The position numbers and the translations under genes are program-made. Positions 11,529-22,690 of a stretch of 64,000 nt of DNA are shown here, piece by piece. Position 1 is the first letter of the stretch. Every line of letters begins with the position of its first letter. The notes below the pieces were generated by a model, which saw only the letters and a list, made by a program, of their open reading frames with translations, had not been told where the DNA came from and made no database searches. The stretch is from Ypsolopha sequella (taxonomy: Eukaryota; Arthropoda; Insecta; Lepidoptera; Ypsolophidae): contig CAKOHE010000090.1 of assembly GCA_934047225.1 (NCBI GenBank), positions 189,001-253,000 on the forward strand, given 5' to 3'.

Positions 11529-11975
11529 GAGGGGTTTTCAAAGTCAAATTAAAAAAGAAAAAGTAGTACCGAACGACCCGATAGATGGTGCAGCTTGTAC
11601 TAAAAGTGTCAATAAATGTGTTTCTGGCAACACTAGATTCATCTATTATTGCTAACATCTATTGTTCTTTCCATAGTGAATTCTTAGGGAAACTGTTGGT
11701 CCTATATTTTTACAATTAGCCACAACGCATGGACTGACCATGTTGAAAGTTGAATGAAACACCAAGTAGAAAATAACACCATACACAACAAAATAAGAAT
11801 AGTTTTGTGAAGAGTGTTGTTGGATTTGACACTTGACTTGAAATTTTTTAGCCCACAAAATAATTGCTTCCCACAGATTAAAAAATAATCTTTGATTTTT
11901 GACACTTGAAAGCAGGGTTACGCCATCTATGTTTACCTCTGAAAGCTTGATCAAGGTCAGTCTGGAAAACCGCTC
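11529..11975 (-). mobile_element. 447-bp TIR insertion in the left TIR, THAP-like start codon region
   Basis: Absent from the right inverted repeat, where TTGAAATTT and ATTAGTAAAG (as read on the left strand) are contiguous. The insert starts GAGGGGTTTTC and ends GGAAAACCGCTC, an inverted repeat of about 11 bp, with AT on both sides. On the minus strand it contains an ATG followed by SPCVVANCKN, which resembles the first Cys-x4-Cys of a THAP domain but runs out after ~25 codons. It may be a MITE retaining the 5' end of a transposase gene. Confidence 0.5.
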
Positions 11976-12191
11976 ATTAGTAAAGATATCGACATAAAAA
12001 AAATATATTTAGAAAGCCACATTCATCCAAATTCCAACAATATAAATTTAATTGGAATGATTTATGAAAAAATGTGAAAAAAAAAAGTTAACACAGCGCG
12101 GCAGAGCAACGCACTTACTTTTCTTGGAAAAATATTGACAACAAAAGCTACTTTTATAGTCGGTAGGTTACCGTTGCTAGTCAAAATAGTG

Positions 12192-12384
12192 CCTTGCTCA
12201 GGTGTTAGCAAGCTGGGTAGGATAGAAAACCGTCAACCCTATGTTCCGTAATCGGGCTACCTACTTAAAACTAAATGTTATTTAGGAGTGTTATTTTTTT
12301 AATACATTGACTAAATCCACCCACTATCTAAGGAACTTTGGGTTTCATTTTTTGGCCACTGTCACTGACAAATAATTCCAACAT
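12192..12384 (+). repeat. Probable 3' part of an LTR of a decayed gypsy element
   Basis: The sequence lies directly between the left TIR and a recognisable primer-binding site at 12385. By position it should be the end of the 5' LTR of the gypsy relic that follows. No second LTR copy is found in the window, so the call rests on position. Confidence 0.45.
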
Positions 12385-12399
12385 TGGTGACCCTAACGC
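12385..12399 (+). promoter_or_regulatory. Primer-binding site-like sequence
   Basis: TGGTGACCCTAACGC closely resembles the tRNA-Trp-type primer site that I know from CsRn1-like gypsy elements. It sits immediately upstream of gag-like sequence. At least one or two bases differ from the expected site. Confidence 0.5.
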
Positions 12400-13960
12400 A
12401 AGAAAATGGTGATCACGCCAGAAGAACCTGCGAAATGCATCGTCCAAACGCAGATACAAGCCCAAGTTTTATCTGCGCCAAAAAACAGAGTCTGAAGTTG
12501 CAACTATCTCAATCAAAACATGAGTGCCACCTTTCTGGCAACAAAAGCCTGAACTTTGGTTTGCGTAATTTAAAAAAAAAAACAAAAGATGGGAGATGAA
12601 AGAAAATGTGACTTAGTCGTTGGGCAACTTGAAGCAGCCGATCTGAATGAAATCATCCTCTTACTACCAAAAACCGGTAAATGCGACGCAATGAAATTGC
12701 GTCTACTTGAAGTATACAAGAAATCAGAAGCAAAATAGTTACAAAAATTACCAAGCGAAATGGTACTTGGAAACCAAAAACCATCGCAACTGCTGCGATG
12801 AATGCATGTACTCGCTTGAACCATTATCAATAATGCAACACTAAAGATGCTTTGGCTCTGTCATTTGGCTGCCTCAGCTTAAACTGTTTTAATTATCAGT
12901 AATGAAAATGATTTAGATGTACTAGCAGCAGTGGCAGACAAAATTTGCGATCAAGTTCAAGAAGTCCAATCTGTCTGCTCATGTCAAGCATCAACATCAA
13001 GTAATATTTGTCAGGATAAACTGCTCAACAAGATTGTCGCATTATCACAAGAAATTGCTGCAATGAATTTCAATCGTTCGAGAAATCCTCTGAGACCTCA
13101 GCGATATCCCAGAAATTACTCATGTTCTCACGCCTCATCCCAACCACGCAACGAAAATGCAAATAATGCTATCATCATCGCTTTAAAAACCGATCATATT
13201 CATGTCGACCACTATGCAATTTTAAAAAGAACAAACATTCCGAAAGCTTAATATGATACATGCTGAGGCGGAAGCAGGGGTCAACAAAATTATCAGAAGC
13301 CAAATCAAGCAGACTACTTTTTTTCATTGACATGGGAGCAAATATGCCAGTACTTTCTGCTCAGAATAAAGATAAAAATCCAAAAACTCCAAACAACTAT
13401 TTATATGCGGCAAATAGAACATCCATTCCTAGACGGAGAGAGAACAATAAAGCTTAATTTTGAAAAGATCGTTCATAAACTTACGAGTTTATAATTGCAA
13501 CAGTCAGTCGTCCGATAAACGGTGCTGATTTTCTGCAATATCACAATCTTATCGTCGATCTTCATGAACGCAAGCTCATAGACAAGCGAACGAATCTATC
13601 TATACAGGGCTGCATTAATGCAAAGGCTTTAATCTCAACGAACCAAACCACAAAATATTGGTTAACCACACAAAAGTCAGATCTAAAACGATCAGACCAA
13701 GCCATCAATATCAACTTAAAGCAAAACTACTACTGGAAAACCTTTGAAGTGAAAATCGAGCAAACAACAAGCAAGAGAATTACTACAAAAACAGCCGCAG
13801 CAGAAAGAAGAAGAGAGAGGCGCTAAAAACCCAATGCTGTTTACCATACTGGGAACCGTATTCCAGCCTCGGGGGTCAATTTTTTTAATGATTATATAAT
13901 TCAATGCATTTGAAATAAAAATTTATGAAATTTGAAATGAAAAAGCATAGAACACAGGTA
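12400..13960 (+). pseudogene. Decayed gypsy gag-protease (CsRn1-like)
   Basis: Readable only by changing frames and passing many stops. Gag traces include a GDERKCDLVVGQLEAADLN segment near 12590-12645, LRLLEVYKKSEAK near 12690 and GNQKPSQLL near 12770. They continue with LAAVADKICDQVQ near 12925 and ALSQEIAAM near 13035. A protease-like region near 13320-13600 reads FFIDMGANMPVLS, then NYLYAANRTSIP and INGADFLQYHNLIVDLHERKL. The order and content match the gag and aspartic protease of arthropod CsRn1-type Ty3/gypsy elements. The catalytic Asp-Thr-Gly appears as Asp-Met-Gly. No reverse transcriptase can be read downstream. Confidence 0.6.
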
Positions 13961-14522
13961 CACAAAAATATATTACAAGATTAGACATAAGATCAAAACC
14001 AACCGTATGCTTCACTAAAGAGGGAATAAGGATGGCCAGCCTCCGGCATCCAATGAACCGCACTTCCACTGGTGGCAGCTCCAGAAACTCGAAGCTATCC
14101 AGTTTCCAACAATCTACCAGTGCAGCATCGCAAGAAAAGCCACAACAGTCTAGGCTCAGTAGGATAGTCTACTGAGTCGGCAGCTTCGTGGAGTACCTAA
14201 ATCATCCCGCCTCAGCATCCCAAAGATAATGTTAAATCCATCACCGTAAACGTTCTCAGTGAAAGCGAATCCGAGACTATGGTACCAAGGCAAGCAAGTG
14301 CGACAGTTATCAGCACCCTAGCTTTGGGGTTCTTTAACCTCATCTTGTAGCTCAAGCACAACTAATCAGCACTACTGTAGGTCCAACTAGCTTTAGTACA
14401 TAGCCAAACCTTTACTACTAATCCGTCAATGAGGCACTCACAGAGTTCAATCCCATAGTCCACGTCAGAAAAACTTTACCTGTCACATCAGGAGCTGCTG
14501 AATAGAAACCGCTTGTCTACTC
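13961..14522. other. Unassigned sequence between gypsy relic and LINE-1
   Basis: About 560 bp with mixed composition, much less AT-rich than the flanks. Short readable stretches exist but match nothing I recognise. It may be further decayed retrotransposon sequence. Confidence 0.4.
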
Positions 14523-14726
14523 TAGGACAATCTAGTCACTTTCTGAGTCCAGATCACAGGGGGGTTGGCTATCCCCCACCAAGTCCTACAAGAGAATATT
14601 TGACCCGTGGCATGTGTACACGACGAGATACGCGCGCCTCTAGCGGAAAATATGTGATACGATACGTGGGTCGAAGGTACGGGCCTTGATGTATACATCT
14701 TTGCCCGGGCTTCAACTCCGCGGGCT
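14523..14726 (-). other. LINE-1 3' untranslated region
   Basis: GC-rich sequence after the ORF2 stop. The far end, on the plus strand, begins CTAGGACAATCTAGTCACTTT, where AT-content and character change. No poly(A) tract is visible, so the 3' end may be truncated or may use a non-poly(A) tail. Confidence 0.45.
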
Positions 14727-15101
14727 TCAACCCACAGGTCCGGGGGGGGCCGCCAATATGATGGTTGGCGGCATGTCGGAGATCGCGTCGTGACGGGCCG
14801 CCGGCTGTACGACCGGCAGTTCCACTCCCTTTTCATGACTGCCGGTGGTAACCCAGTCCGTCTTCAATCTCCGACATCTTCTTCTGAGCTGCTCGCGGAT
14901 GACTCGAGGGTAGGGTCGTCCGGTGGGGGATCTGTCGTACGTGGGGGCGAGTACACGGAGATGCTCGTGCGGGCCGTTGTCGGCCCGGTCATAGATGACA
15001 CGGGCCAAACGGCGCACGAACTCTTCAACGCTCTCAACCCCCAGATTCGTTGCGATGGTCGTGTTCCTCGTTAGGTAGTGTGCGCCGGTGATTGCACGCA
15101 G
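14727..15101 (-). pseudogene. LINE-1 ORF2 C-terminal end
   Basis: The segment RAITGAHYLTRNTTIATNLG and the following EEFVRRLARVIYDRA match the same part of LINE-2 ORF2 (LIVGAPRYVRNATIARDLKL, then FIQRLAAGMFDRA), showing homologous C-termini. It is the continuation of ORF2 from 18229. The first ~10 codons of the open frame in front of it are supplied by the inserted element and are not part of the LINE. Confidence 0.8.
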
Positions 15102-18100
15102 TGTAACGACTGAAGTTTCTTCATTCATACAGAAATATATAAATTACTTTGTACTGCTTTTATTCGTTATTTTATACCAGTAACTTCATCTATGATGTAG
15201 AACTTCGGCAATTTAGAATTAGACCCAACCTATTTTAAATAAGTGGGCGTAGCCAAATATTAATAATTTAATTGATATTTCGTTCGTATGCCTTGATGTT
15301 TGAGTTCAAGTTTGTACAACATTGAATACACTTCTAACTTTATGGAAAGAAATGTCACGTAGATTCCAGAAACAATTTAATAACAGCCTAAACTAATGTA
15401 AAGAAACAAGGACGTATTAGCGACCTTATTTCACAGCATCACAAGGGTCAGGCTACACGGCAAAGAAACGCTTTCATCTATATTTTACTTAGCAATTGGC
15501 GCCAGTATGATTTTTTTTAGAGTTCCCATGCAATAAAACAAACATAAGTTTGGCCCTAGAGAATGTGTCAAATTTTATGATGTTGAAACCATGTTCGTAT
15601 TTTTTGTGAAACTTGTAAAATCTTGGAAGAAGCCACAGATCTACAAATGTCGGAGAGGTGGTGTGTTTTTATTGATAAAATTTGTTTAGAAACTTGAATT
15701 ATAAAAAGTGTGTTATTTCATGTTTGGAGGCTAGCTCTGATGTTATGATAATAGTTAAATGACTTAGAACACGAACATATAAAATAAAACGTATTCTACC
15801 TCATGTTCTTTCAATTAATCGATTTCATGAAATTCAAAAAGTTCCAAATAAGTTTGCATTATGAATAAGATTAAAATAGCAGTATTTGGACTAGTAAATT
15901 ATTCAGCATTCTATATTTAAATGTTTCTTTACTTATTTTCTATAGATTTGAATGGCACATCTAAAATTATTGTAGATCTATGTTTCACGAGTTGAAAAAG
16001 AGATTAGTTTTAATGTGTTTCACGCTCTTGACTGTTTTTGTTGAGTTTTAGCTAAACAGGCCTCAAGTAGTGTTTGACAACTAATTAATTTACGAAATAA
16101 TGTGTCTGGAAGGAAGGCGGAGCTTAAAACTATGCAAAATTTAGGAAAAACCATCGGTGGGGACAAAGAAAGAGTGGACAGTTGGGTGACGGGACGCTCG
16201 GAAACAGGTCGATCTAGGAAACAGATCGCGTACAGTTTGTTTTCTTAGATTAAAATAAACGCCTCTAGGTCATAGATAGCCGAAGGACACTCAGGTTACG
16301 CGCGGACCCGCGAGGTCACCTGAAGTCTAGATCTTTCGCGTGTACGGGCGGAAAGGAACGTTTATGAGAAAACGCTTCGAAGTGTTGTGATTTACGTTGT
16401 GTTTTAGCGTCGGTTCTGAAATAATTTATATTAGCAACGTGCACGGTTGCAATTCAGAGCTCTGGAATTAAATTCTCGCGATCGAAATGAATGTAGTGTC
16501 GCCACAGGTTTAAAAGTACGCGAGCGTTTTGGCTCGTGCCAAATATATTTGTGTCTATATATTTACTTTCAATACATACACAAATCTCCACTATACATAA
16601 TGTACTTTCTACAAGAACATATATTTATCGTTTTATCTATTTATTTCCCCCTTTTTGTCCTTAGAATCGTCTACGTTTTCTCCGGAACTGCTTACTTTAG
16701 ATTGTAGGGGAGTCCAATGGGTTTTCAGATGCTGGAAGGAACGACAGAGTGGCTTCAATCGACTTTCATTATATTTTTATTTCCCATATAGCTATTTTCC
16801 CTTTAACAGATTTCTACGTAGCGGAGCTGATTAACGAAAGGACTCCCCGAAAACATTTCTTAGACGATAGGGTTCATATTTTAGCTTTTGTTTGTGAGTG
16901 CTGTGATTTGAAAATGTGTCTTTATCTTAGGAACCACAGAGGTTTAGGGGTTGGTTTTTGGAGACTGTGTCTTGCCAGAATTCCGGTTCCTGATAGCAGT
17001 CAGCCTAGATGCGATCCCTTGCTATGTTGCTTGCGTGTGACTCTAGAGCCGTTCAGGGTTTAACGACTTGCGAGCTGGAGGATCCACCTTCGAAAACCAA
17101 TCCAAAACGTCGAGCGTAGAAAACCGTAGAACTGACTGGATATCTAGTCGTAGGAAAGATGAATGCTCAAGTGATGTTTTGCGAGGGTTTTGTATGATTG
17201 AGTAAATTTCCAGGGCCTTTTAGGTGTACTAGGATGGCTAGCTTGGCGCAGGATTCTGCTAGAAACGTTATCGTTCTGTGCGATAGCGTGGGGACGTCTA
17301 TAAAGGTGTGTTGGGAGGGCGTCTTCTAAATCTGTAGGACCCCCACTTCATTCTGGACTCATCTGGGTCTAGAATCCCCTCAAATACCAAAAGTCTAGCT
17401 AAATCAACGTACAGCGTGCAGCCACCGTGCCTCGAGTATCTACGGACCGTCGACCCCTTTTTTTTCTAACCCAAACAACTGCAATATTATATTTTACACA
17501 CACACACACACTTTACTATTATATCCGATATTTACATAATAATTTATCTAATTAAAAATATAATGTCGCGCGCAACTTACGATTATGAAAGTGTTATTCG
17601 TTAAACGTCTTACGGAGTGTCGAATCAAAAGTGGTTTTACATAGTGATTTAGCTATCAATGTGTTTCGTTTCTTCTTGGATTTTCAATGGCAATAATAGC
17701 CTTGAAATATAGCTGAGTTCCAGAATACAGCTAAGTCGTATCATTTAACAAATAACTAGTACATTAGTTTTTCTTGATTACTTTATTTTTCGTAGTTGAA
17801 TTATGATATACATTGTTTTGAGCATAACCGTTTTGTAACATAACGTAGTGTCCTAATCTACTAGACGATCACACAAATAAATCACGGCCAATGATTTAAT
17901 TTGTAATTAATAAATCGATGTACTCCTCAAGTATGTCATAATAACGTAGGAGACGTAGAGAGGTATATACATTACTATAACCTCATTCTACGGATGGTAT
18001 CGCTTCCAGCGGTCATCTTTTAATTATTAAATAAATACATACTAAGTACTGTAAGTACATATGACTGTACATAACACATATGTATATACTTGTATAAGCA

Positions 18101-18228
18101 GGATATTTGTTTCTCTTTAGTTACAAATAGTCCCAGAACCCTTTTGTTACAGATAGTACTCGTGACCAGGATCACAATTGTTTCCATTACAGCAGTACTT
18201 ACTTTACTTCAGAACTCATTTCATTACA
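15102..18228. mobile_element. 3.1-kb TG...CA insertion of unknown family
   Basis: Inserted in LINE-1 ORF2 and flanked by GCAG at 15098-15101 and 18229-18232. Removal restores the LINE codons exactly. It starts TGTAACGACTGAAGT and ends TTCATTACA, so it has TG...CA ends and a 5-bp inverted terminus (TGTAA/TTACA). That with a 4-bp duplication fits a very long solo LTR of a gypsy-type element, or a deleted LTR element. No open frame encodes a recognisable protein, and I see no internal direct repeat that would mark two LTRs. It includes a (CA)n tract near 17499-17512 and polyadenylation-like AATAAA sequences near 18029. Confidence 0.6.
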
Positions 18229-20740
18229 GCAGGGCAATGTTTTGTTGCGCCTGGAGTCTCTGCCGGTTGGTCGCAGATGCCAAGCCGTACCACGCAGGCG
18301 CCGCATAAGTAAGGCGGGAGCGCAGGTACGTCTTGTAGATCATCGTCTTGGTTCGAAGTGGAAGTCTTGATGTTAGCACGGGCCTCAGGAGCGCCCTTGC
18401 CGCCTTGGTTTGGCGGACGGCGTGATCAACCTGAGACCCCATGCGTAGCCGGCGATCTATGTGGCATCCCAGGTACTTAACCGAGTCGGCCCACTCGATG
18501 TTCGTACCTCGGAGCTGGAGCTGCTGGAGTCTGCTGGTGCGGGTGGCACCTGACAGCATGGCGGTCGTCTTCCCCACGTTGACGGCCGTGCGCCATCTGT
18601 CTAGCCAGTCCGGCAACAGATCCAACAGCCGTTGCATCTTCGACACTGCGACGTCAGCTTTGCGTGAGGAGGCAAGGTAGGCGCTGTCGTCAGCAAACAG
18701 TGCTAACAACACGTCTTCATGCCCCTCAGCAAGCGAGTCAGCTAGTGTCGGGATGTCGTTGGTGTAGGCGGCGTACAGGCAGGGCGACAGGCAGCTGCCC
18801 TGCGGTACACCGGCTCCGATGGGATGCGTCGCTGAGGTGGCCCCCTCGACCGAGACGTAGAAGCGTCGATCGGTAAGGAAGGCTGCCACGATGCGTATGA
18901 TCGCCGGCGGGGTTGTAGTGTCCTTCAGGAGCTTGTATAGGAGTCCTGCATGCCACACTCGATCAAATGCTTTCTCGATGTCGAGGAAAACACTGACGAC
19001 GTGGCGGTCGCGATTCATCTCGAATGCGACGTGATGCAGGACTCGTATGAGCTGGAGCGTCGTGGAGTGCTCACTACGGAAGCCGAACTGCTCAGCACGG
19101 TAGGGGACGTGCGGCCGCAGCCTCCGTAGGAGCAGACGCTCGAAGGTCTTCGCAAGGTGAGACAGGAGCGTGATGGGGCGATGGTGAGACGGTACTCGGC
19201 GGTCTTTACCCGGCTTCGGGAGTGTGATCACTTTTCCCGTCTTCCATGCCTCAGGGAAGTGGCACGTCCTGAGGATGCCGTTGAAGAGGCGGACGAGTGC
19301 TACCACTAGTCTACGTGGTAGCAGCTTCAGGGCCGCTGTCGGTATACCGTCAGGGCCCGGGGCCTTCTTCCTCGGGAGCCAGCGCAGAGTCCATGCCAGC
19401 TCGGTGGGCGAGATGTAGGTAGCGCCCTCTAGCGGCTCGGGCTCCGCTTGGAGGAATTCATCCACAGTGCGCTCCACGTGGTCGACGTGCGACTGTACGG
19501 TGGGCGCGACTGGGTTCGGAGTGAACTGTGACTCCAGGTGCTCCGCGAGGATATCCGCTCGGTCCTGAGCGGAGAATCTGCGGCGGCCCTGCCCGTCGAT
19601 AAGCGGGTATATGGGCTCAGGCGCTCGCGAGAGGCTTCGCAAGAGGTGGCGCAAGGACGTCTCGTGTTCGGTCGCACGGTCGATAGTGTCCTCCCATGTC
19701 AAACCACGAAACTCCTTGACTGCAGCGGACAGCCTCTCAGCGAGGGCGTTGAGCTCCCGCTTGATGCGTGGGCAGCGTGTCCGAGCCCACAGCTTATGTA
19801 GGCGCCTCTTCTGACGTAGGTCCTCCTGAAGACGTGCCGGAAGCTCCTGTCTGCGACGGGACGTGGCAGGTGTGACGGTGGTTACCGCCTCCTGCGTGTC
19901 CACAATCGCCTTGGTAATTTTGGCTGCTGCATCTTCCACTTGTTGGGGCGTCGAGCCTGGCCCTTCGAGAGTGAAGTCCGTGAGTTTGTCTCGGAAGGCC
20001 TGCCAATCAACCTTTCTACGAGGTGGAGGTTTCACTGTGAAGTCCGACGATAAACCAACCACGATGAGAATAGGTAGGTGGTTGGTGTTCATGTCATACA
20101 GGACCTCCACCGAGATGGGATAGGGCAGCGCCTGATGCAGCACGATGTCCAGGACGTCTGGTCTGTGGGCCGGGTTTGTCGGCACATGCGTGGGGGCGCT
20201 CGTGCCGACTACCTCGTACCCATGTTGCTCAGAGTCGTCGTAGAGACGCCCACCTTCATAGTTGACGGTTCTCGAGCCCCAGGCAGTGTGCTTGGAGTTC
20301 AAGTCACTGGCAAGCAGGGTGGGTGTTAGGCCGTCAAAGATGTTCCTCAGGTCCTGGGCCGCGAAAGGTGCGGTCTGGTCCTGGCCACGGGGAGGTTTGT
20401 AGGCGGCAAACACGCGTAGCTCAGCTCCGTCGGCGCTGACGCGCACTCCGATAGAGCGCATGCGCTCAAACGCCGGTAGGTCCAACTCCTCGTGCACGAC
20501 GTCTCTCCGTACCAATACCGCTGTACCACGATAGGGCACGTAGGGCGGCACAGGAGAGGTCTCGTCACGCCGATACACGTAGTAGTTGGGGATGCTGAAG
20601 TTGCGGTGCGGCGCTAGTTTCGTCTCCCCTAGTAGTATAATGTGGGCGTCTTGAGTCTGGGCCAGTGTGCGGAGGTCGTGATTCTTCCCTGCGACACCCC
20701 CAGGATTCCAGTATATCACTCTAAGGCTGTGGCCGCTCAT
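18229..20740 (-). pseudogene. LINE-1 ORF2: AP endonuclease and reverse transcriptase
   Basis: Starts at an ATG (20740) 25 bp after the ORF1 stop. The N-terminal endonuclease shows IYWNPGGVAGK, the LLGETKL Glu, and the LLASDLNSKHTAWGS and HLPIL segments typical of apurinic-type endonucleases that nick the target DNA. The central reverse transcriptase has KAPGPDGIP, HRPITLLSHLAKTFERLL, EQFGFRSEHSTTLQL, VFLDIEKAFDRVW, GVPQGSCLSP and the catalytic LFADDSAYLA box (FADD). All active-site motifs are present over ~835 codons. The frame is broken only by the 15102-18228 insertion, which replaces the C terminus by a stop within two codons. It is homologous to LINE-2 ORF2. The best match by motif is the Jockey clade. 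Confidence 0.9.
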
Positions 20741-20765
20741 TAAACGCCATTATGAGGGCCATTCC

Positions 20766-22040
20766 TCAGAATGTGACCGTCGTGACGTCAGCTACCGTAC
20801 CAGTGCTGATAGCGTTGGTAACGGCAACAATGAAGTCGGTCACGGCGGCTAACTGTTGATCCCGTAGCATTAGAGATGCTGCGTGGAGGGCGTCGAGTGC
20901 CTCGCTTATCATAGGGCGGGCGGCGAGGGCGGGATGCAGCCGTGTGCTCTCCGGCGTTGTAGCGCGCGGAGGTGCAGGCGGTCTCAACGGCGGTGCTTGT
21001 GAGTGACGCACCGCCGGAGTCGGCGCCTGCGTGGCAGGCATCGTCGCAGCTTTCCCTTTCTTTGAGCGATTGCGACGGCGCACCGGTTGGGCGGGTGCGG
21101 CCGTAGCAGTGGTGGCCGAGGGGGCGGTCGCCTTTGTTGAGTGCGCCGCTGGGCGAGGTGGTTCAATTGCGGTGAGCGACGGAGGAAGCGCCGCCGATGT
21201 TGATACGGCGGGGGCAGCGGTGGGCGGGGCCGTGACTGGCCCCGCCTCCGCGACGGTCCTCTTTCCTCTGCGTCCACGCCTTCTGTTCCTTTTCCTTGCT
21301 GGCTGGCCGGAGTGCGCGTTTGCTGCAGCCGGGCCTGCCAGTTCGTCGGTCGGGAGTGGGCGGTGGAGCGTCTGCGACGGTCCGGTGGTGGGCCGCGGTT
21401 GATTAGACCCGCGTCCGGGTGGGCGTGGCACGGTGGGAGGGAGAGGCGGCGGTATCCTCATCCCTCTTTTCCTGGCCTCCTTTTTGAAGAAGGTGCAGCG
21501 CTTGTCATTAGCCGTGTGCGCCTCTCCACAGTTGGCGCACTTGGCTGGCTGGTCTCTTGGTCGCTGACAGTCAGAGGCCCGGTGTTCCTCGCCGCATCTC
21601 ACACAGCGTATTGGCTGGTGGCAGTTCTGCGACGAGTGGCCAAATATCTGGCAGCGATGGCATTGGGCGGGGCCTCCTCTACCCCTCCACCCTTCGATTA
21701 TGATGCCCGGCATGTACAGTAGTTCTGTAACTCTGTACAGCCGAGCAAGCTCCTCCTTGTCCATGTGTGGGAGCTGCACATGGAATAGACAGCCAGGGCG
21801 CCCTCTCCTGGCTGGGATTCCCTTCACCTGCGTTGTTGCAAAGCCGAGCGCAGCGAGGGCTTCTTTGATGTCGTCTGGGGGCGTGTCGGCTGGCAATCCC
21901 CTTATTGCCACCTTTGTCGGGATGTCAGTGCTCGGGCTGAAGCAGAACCAGGACACTTGTGGGTCCCGGCTCCTTGCCTCGATTAGGTACCGCTGCACGG
22001 TACGGAATTCGGTTTCAGATTTTGGTAGAACACAGGCCAT
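20766..22040 (-). CDS. LINE-1 ORF1: nucleic-acid-binding Gag-like protein
   Basis: The first ATG is at 22040 (MACVLPKSETEF); the open frame extends 18 codons upstream without an ATG. It has a PRE_C2HC-type region (VAIRGLPADTP, ALAALGFATTQVKGI, RRGRPGCLFHVQL), then zinc knuckles of the form C-x2-C-x4-H-x4-C: CHRCQIFGHSSQNC, CVRCGEEHRASDC and CANCGEAHTANDKRC. The C-terminal half is rich in Pro, Ala and Arg. Such proteins coat LINE RNA and form the RNP with ORF2. The frame is intact to the stop at 20766 and could still be translated. Confidence 0.85.
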   Translation of the reverse strand: MACVLPKSETEFRTVQRYLIEARSRDPQVSWFCFSPSTDIPTKVAIRGLPADTPPDDIKEALAALGFATTQVKGIPARRGRPGCLFHVQLPHMDKEELARLYRVTELLYMPGIIIEGWRGRGGPAQCHRCQIFGHSSQNCHQPIRCVRCGEEHRASDCQRPRDQPAKCANCGEAHTANDKRCTFFKKEARKRGMRIPPPLPPTVPRPPGRGSNQPRPTTGPSQTLHRPLPTDELAGPAAANAHSGQPARKRNRRRGRRGKRTVAEAGPVTAPPTAAPAVSTSAALPPSLTAIEPPRPAAHSTKATAPSATTATAAPAQPVRRRNRSKKGKAATMPATQAPTPAVRHSQAPPLRPPAPPRATTPESTRLHPALAARPMISEALDALHAASLMLRDQQLAAVTDFIVAVTNAISTGTVADVTTVTF

Positions 22041-22300
22041 GACACTGGTCGATCTCTGGGCACGAGATGCACGCACTGACTCGACAGAGTTCAATACACA
22101 ACACCTCAGTGTCCGATTACGAAAAGGCCATGCACTGACACTGTTATATCTCTAGGCACGAGATGTATTACTGGCTCAGTAGAGCACACACAGCACTCCA
22201 GTGTCCAAAAGAACAGGCCATACACACTGACACTGGTCAATCCTTGATCACCGCAATCCGTAGTTCCGTAGTACACTAAACTAGCACACACAGTCCCTAC
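22030..22300 (-). repeat. Tandem ~105-bp repeats in the LINE-1 5' region
   Basis: AGGCCAT...GACACTG followed by ATCTCT-GGCACGAGATG, AGAGCACACA and CAGTGTCC recurs from about 22036, 22130 and 22213, with roughly two and a half units. The first unit overlaps the start of ORF1. Repeated 5' UTR units are common in LINE promoters. Confidence 0.6.
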
Positions 22301-22355
22301 AGCCGCGGTGGCTCACTGACAGTCCAGCACAGTCCGTACGCACAGTCCTTTGTTG

Positions 22356-22377
22356 CACACACACACACACACACACA
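22356..22377. repeat. (CA)n microsatellite
   Basis: About eleven CA units within the LINE-1 5' region. Confidence 0.9.
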
Positions 22378-22690
22378 GTCCGAGGCGGGCACGTTCCAGA
22401 GCGCTTCGCACACACTTAGGTCCCAGTGGCGTCGCCTGACCACAGAAGTAGTCGGCGGAACACGGAGACGGAGATCCTTTGCAGGCACGAGCAAGCTCGA
22501 TGGAGACGGGGGGGCGCTCGGGGAAGCGGGGGGGCGGTATCTGCGAGTCGCGTCTCACAATTTGGCTGTTTCGGCAAGCCGGTCACCGAAACAGTCTAAT
22601 CGGTCGCGGTGTTCGCAGGTCGCAGAGGCGTCGTCGTAAGCGGTATCTACAGTCAGCTACATACGTAACGATAGTAAATACACTTTGAGA

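Larger units (their letters stand above)
11109..12191. repeat. Left long terminal inverted repeat of the 28.4-kb element
   Basis: Reverse complement of 38904-39443. The match runs from CCAATATTTT at 11109, through the block around AAAACGCCCGGGATACAGCG (~11171) and a G-run near 11205-11232, to TAGTCAAAATAGTG ending at 12191. It is longer than the right copy because of an ~80-bp tandem duplication (about 11354-11514) and a 447-bp insertion (11529-11975). Confidence 0.85.
14523..22690 (-). mobile_element. LINE-1: Jockey-like non-LTR retrotransposon, interrupted
   Basis: Two-ORF LINE on the minus strand: 5' UTR with tandem repeats (~22030-22690), ORF1 (22040 down to 20766), ORF2 (20740 down to 18229, continuing at 15101 down to 14727) and a 3' region reaching about 14523. 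The ORF2 frame is continuous once the 15102-18228 insertion and one GCAG copy are removed, giving ...NIAL followed by RAITGAH. High GC content and codon use differ sharply from the AT-rich surroundings. Neither end is fixed by a target duplication. Confidence 0.85.

Noticed and set aside
11311..11658. 115-codon Phe/Tyr-rich minus frame
   Set aside because: Translation of the A-rich duplicated TIR sequence.
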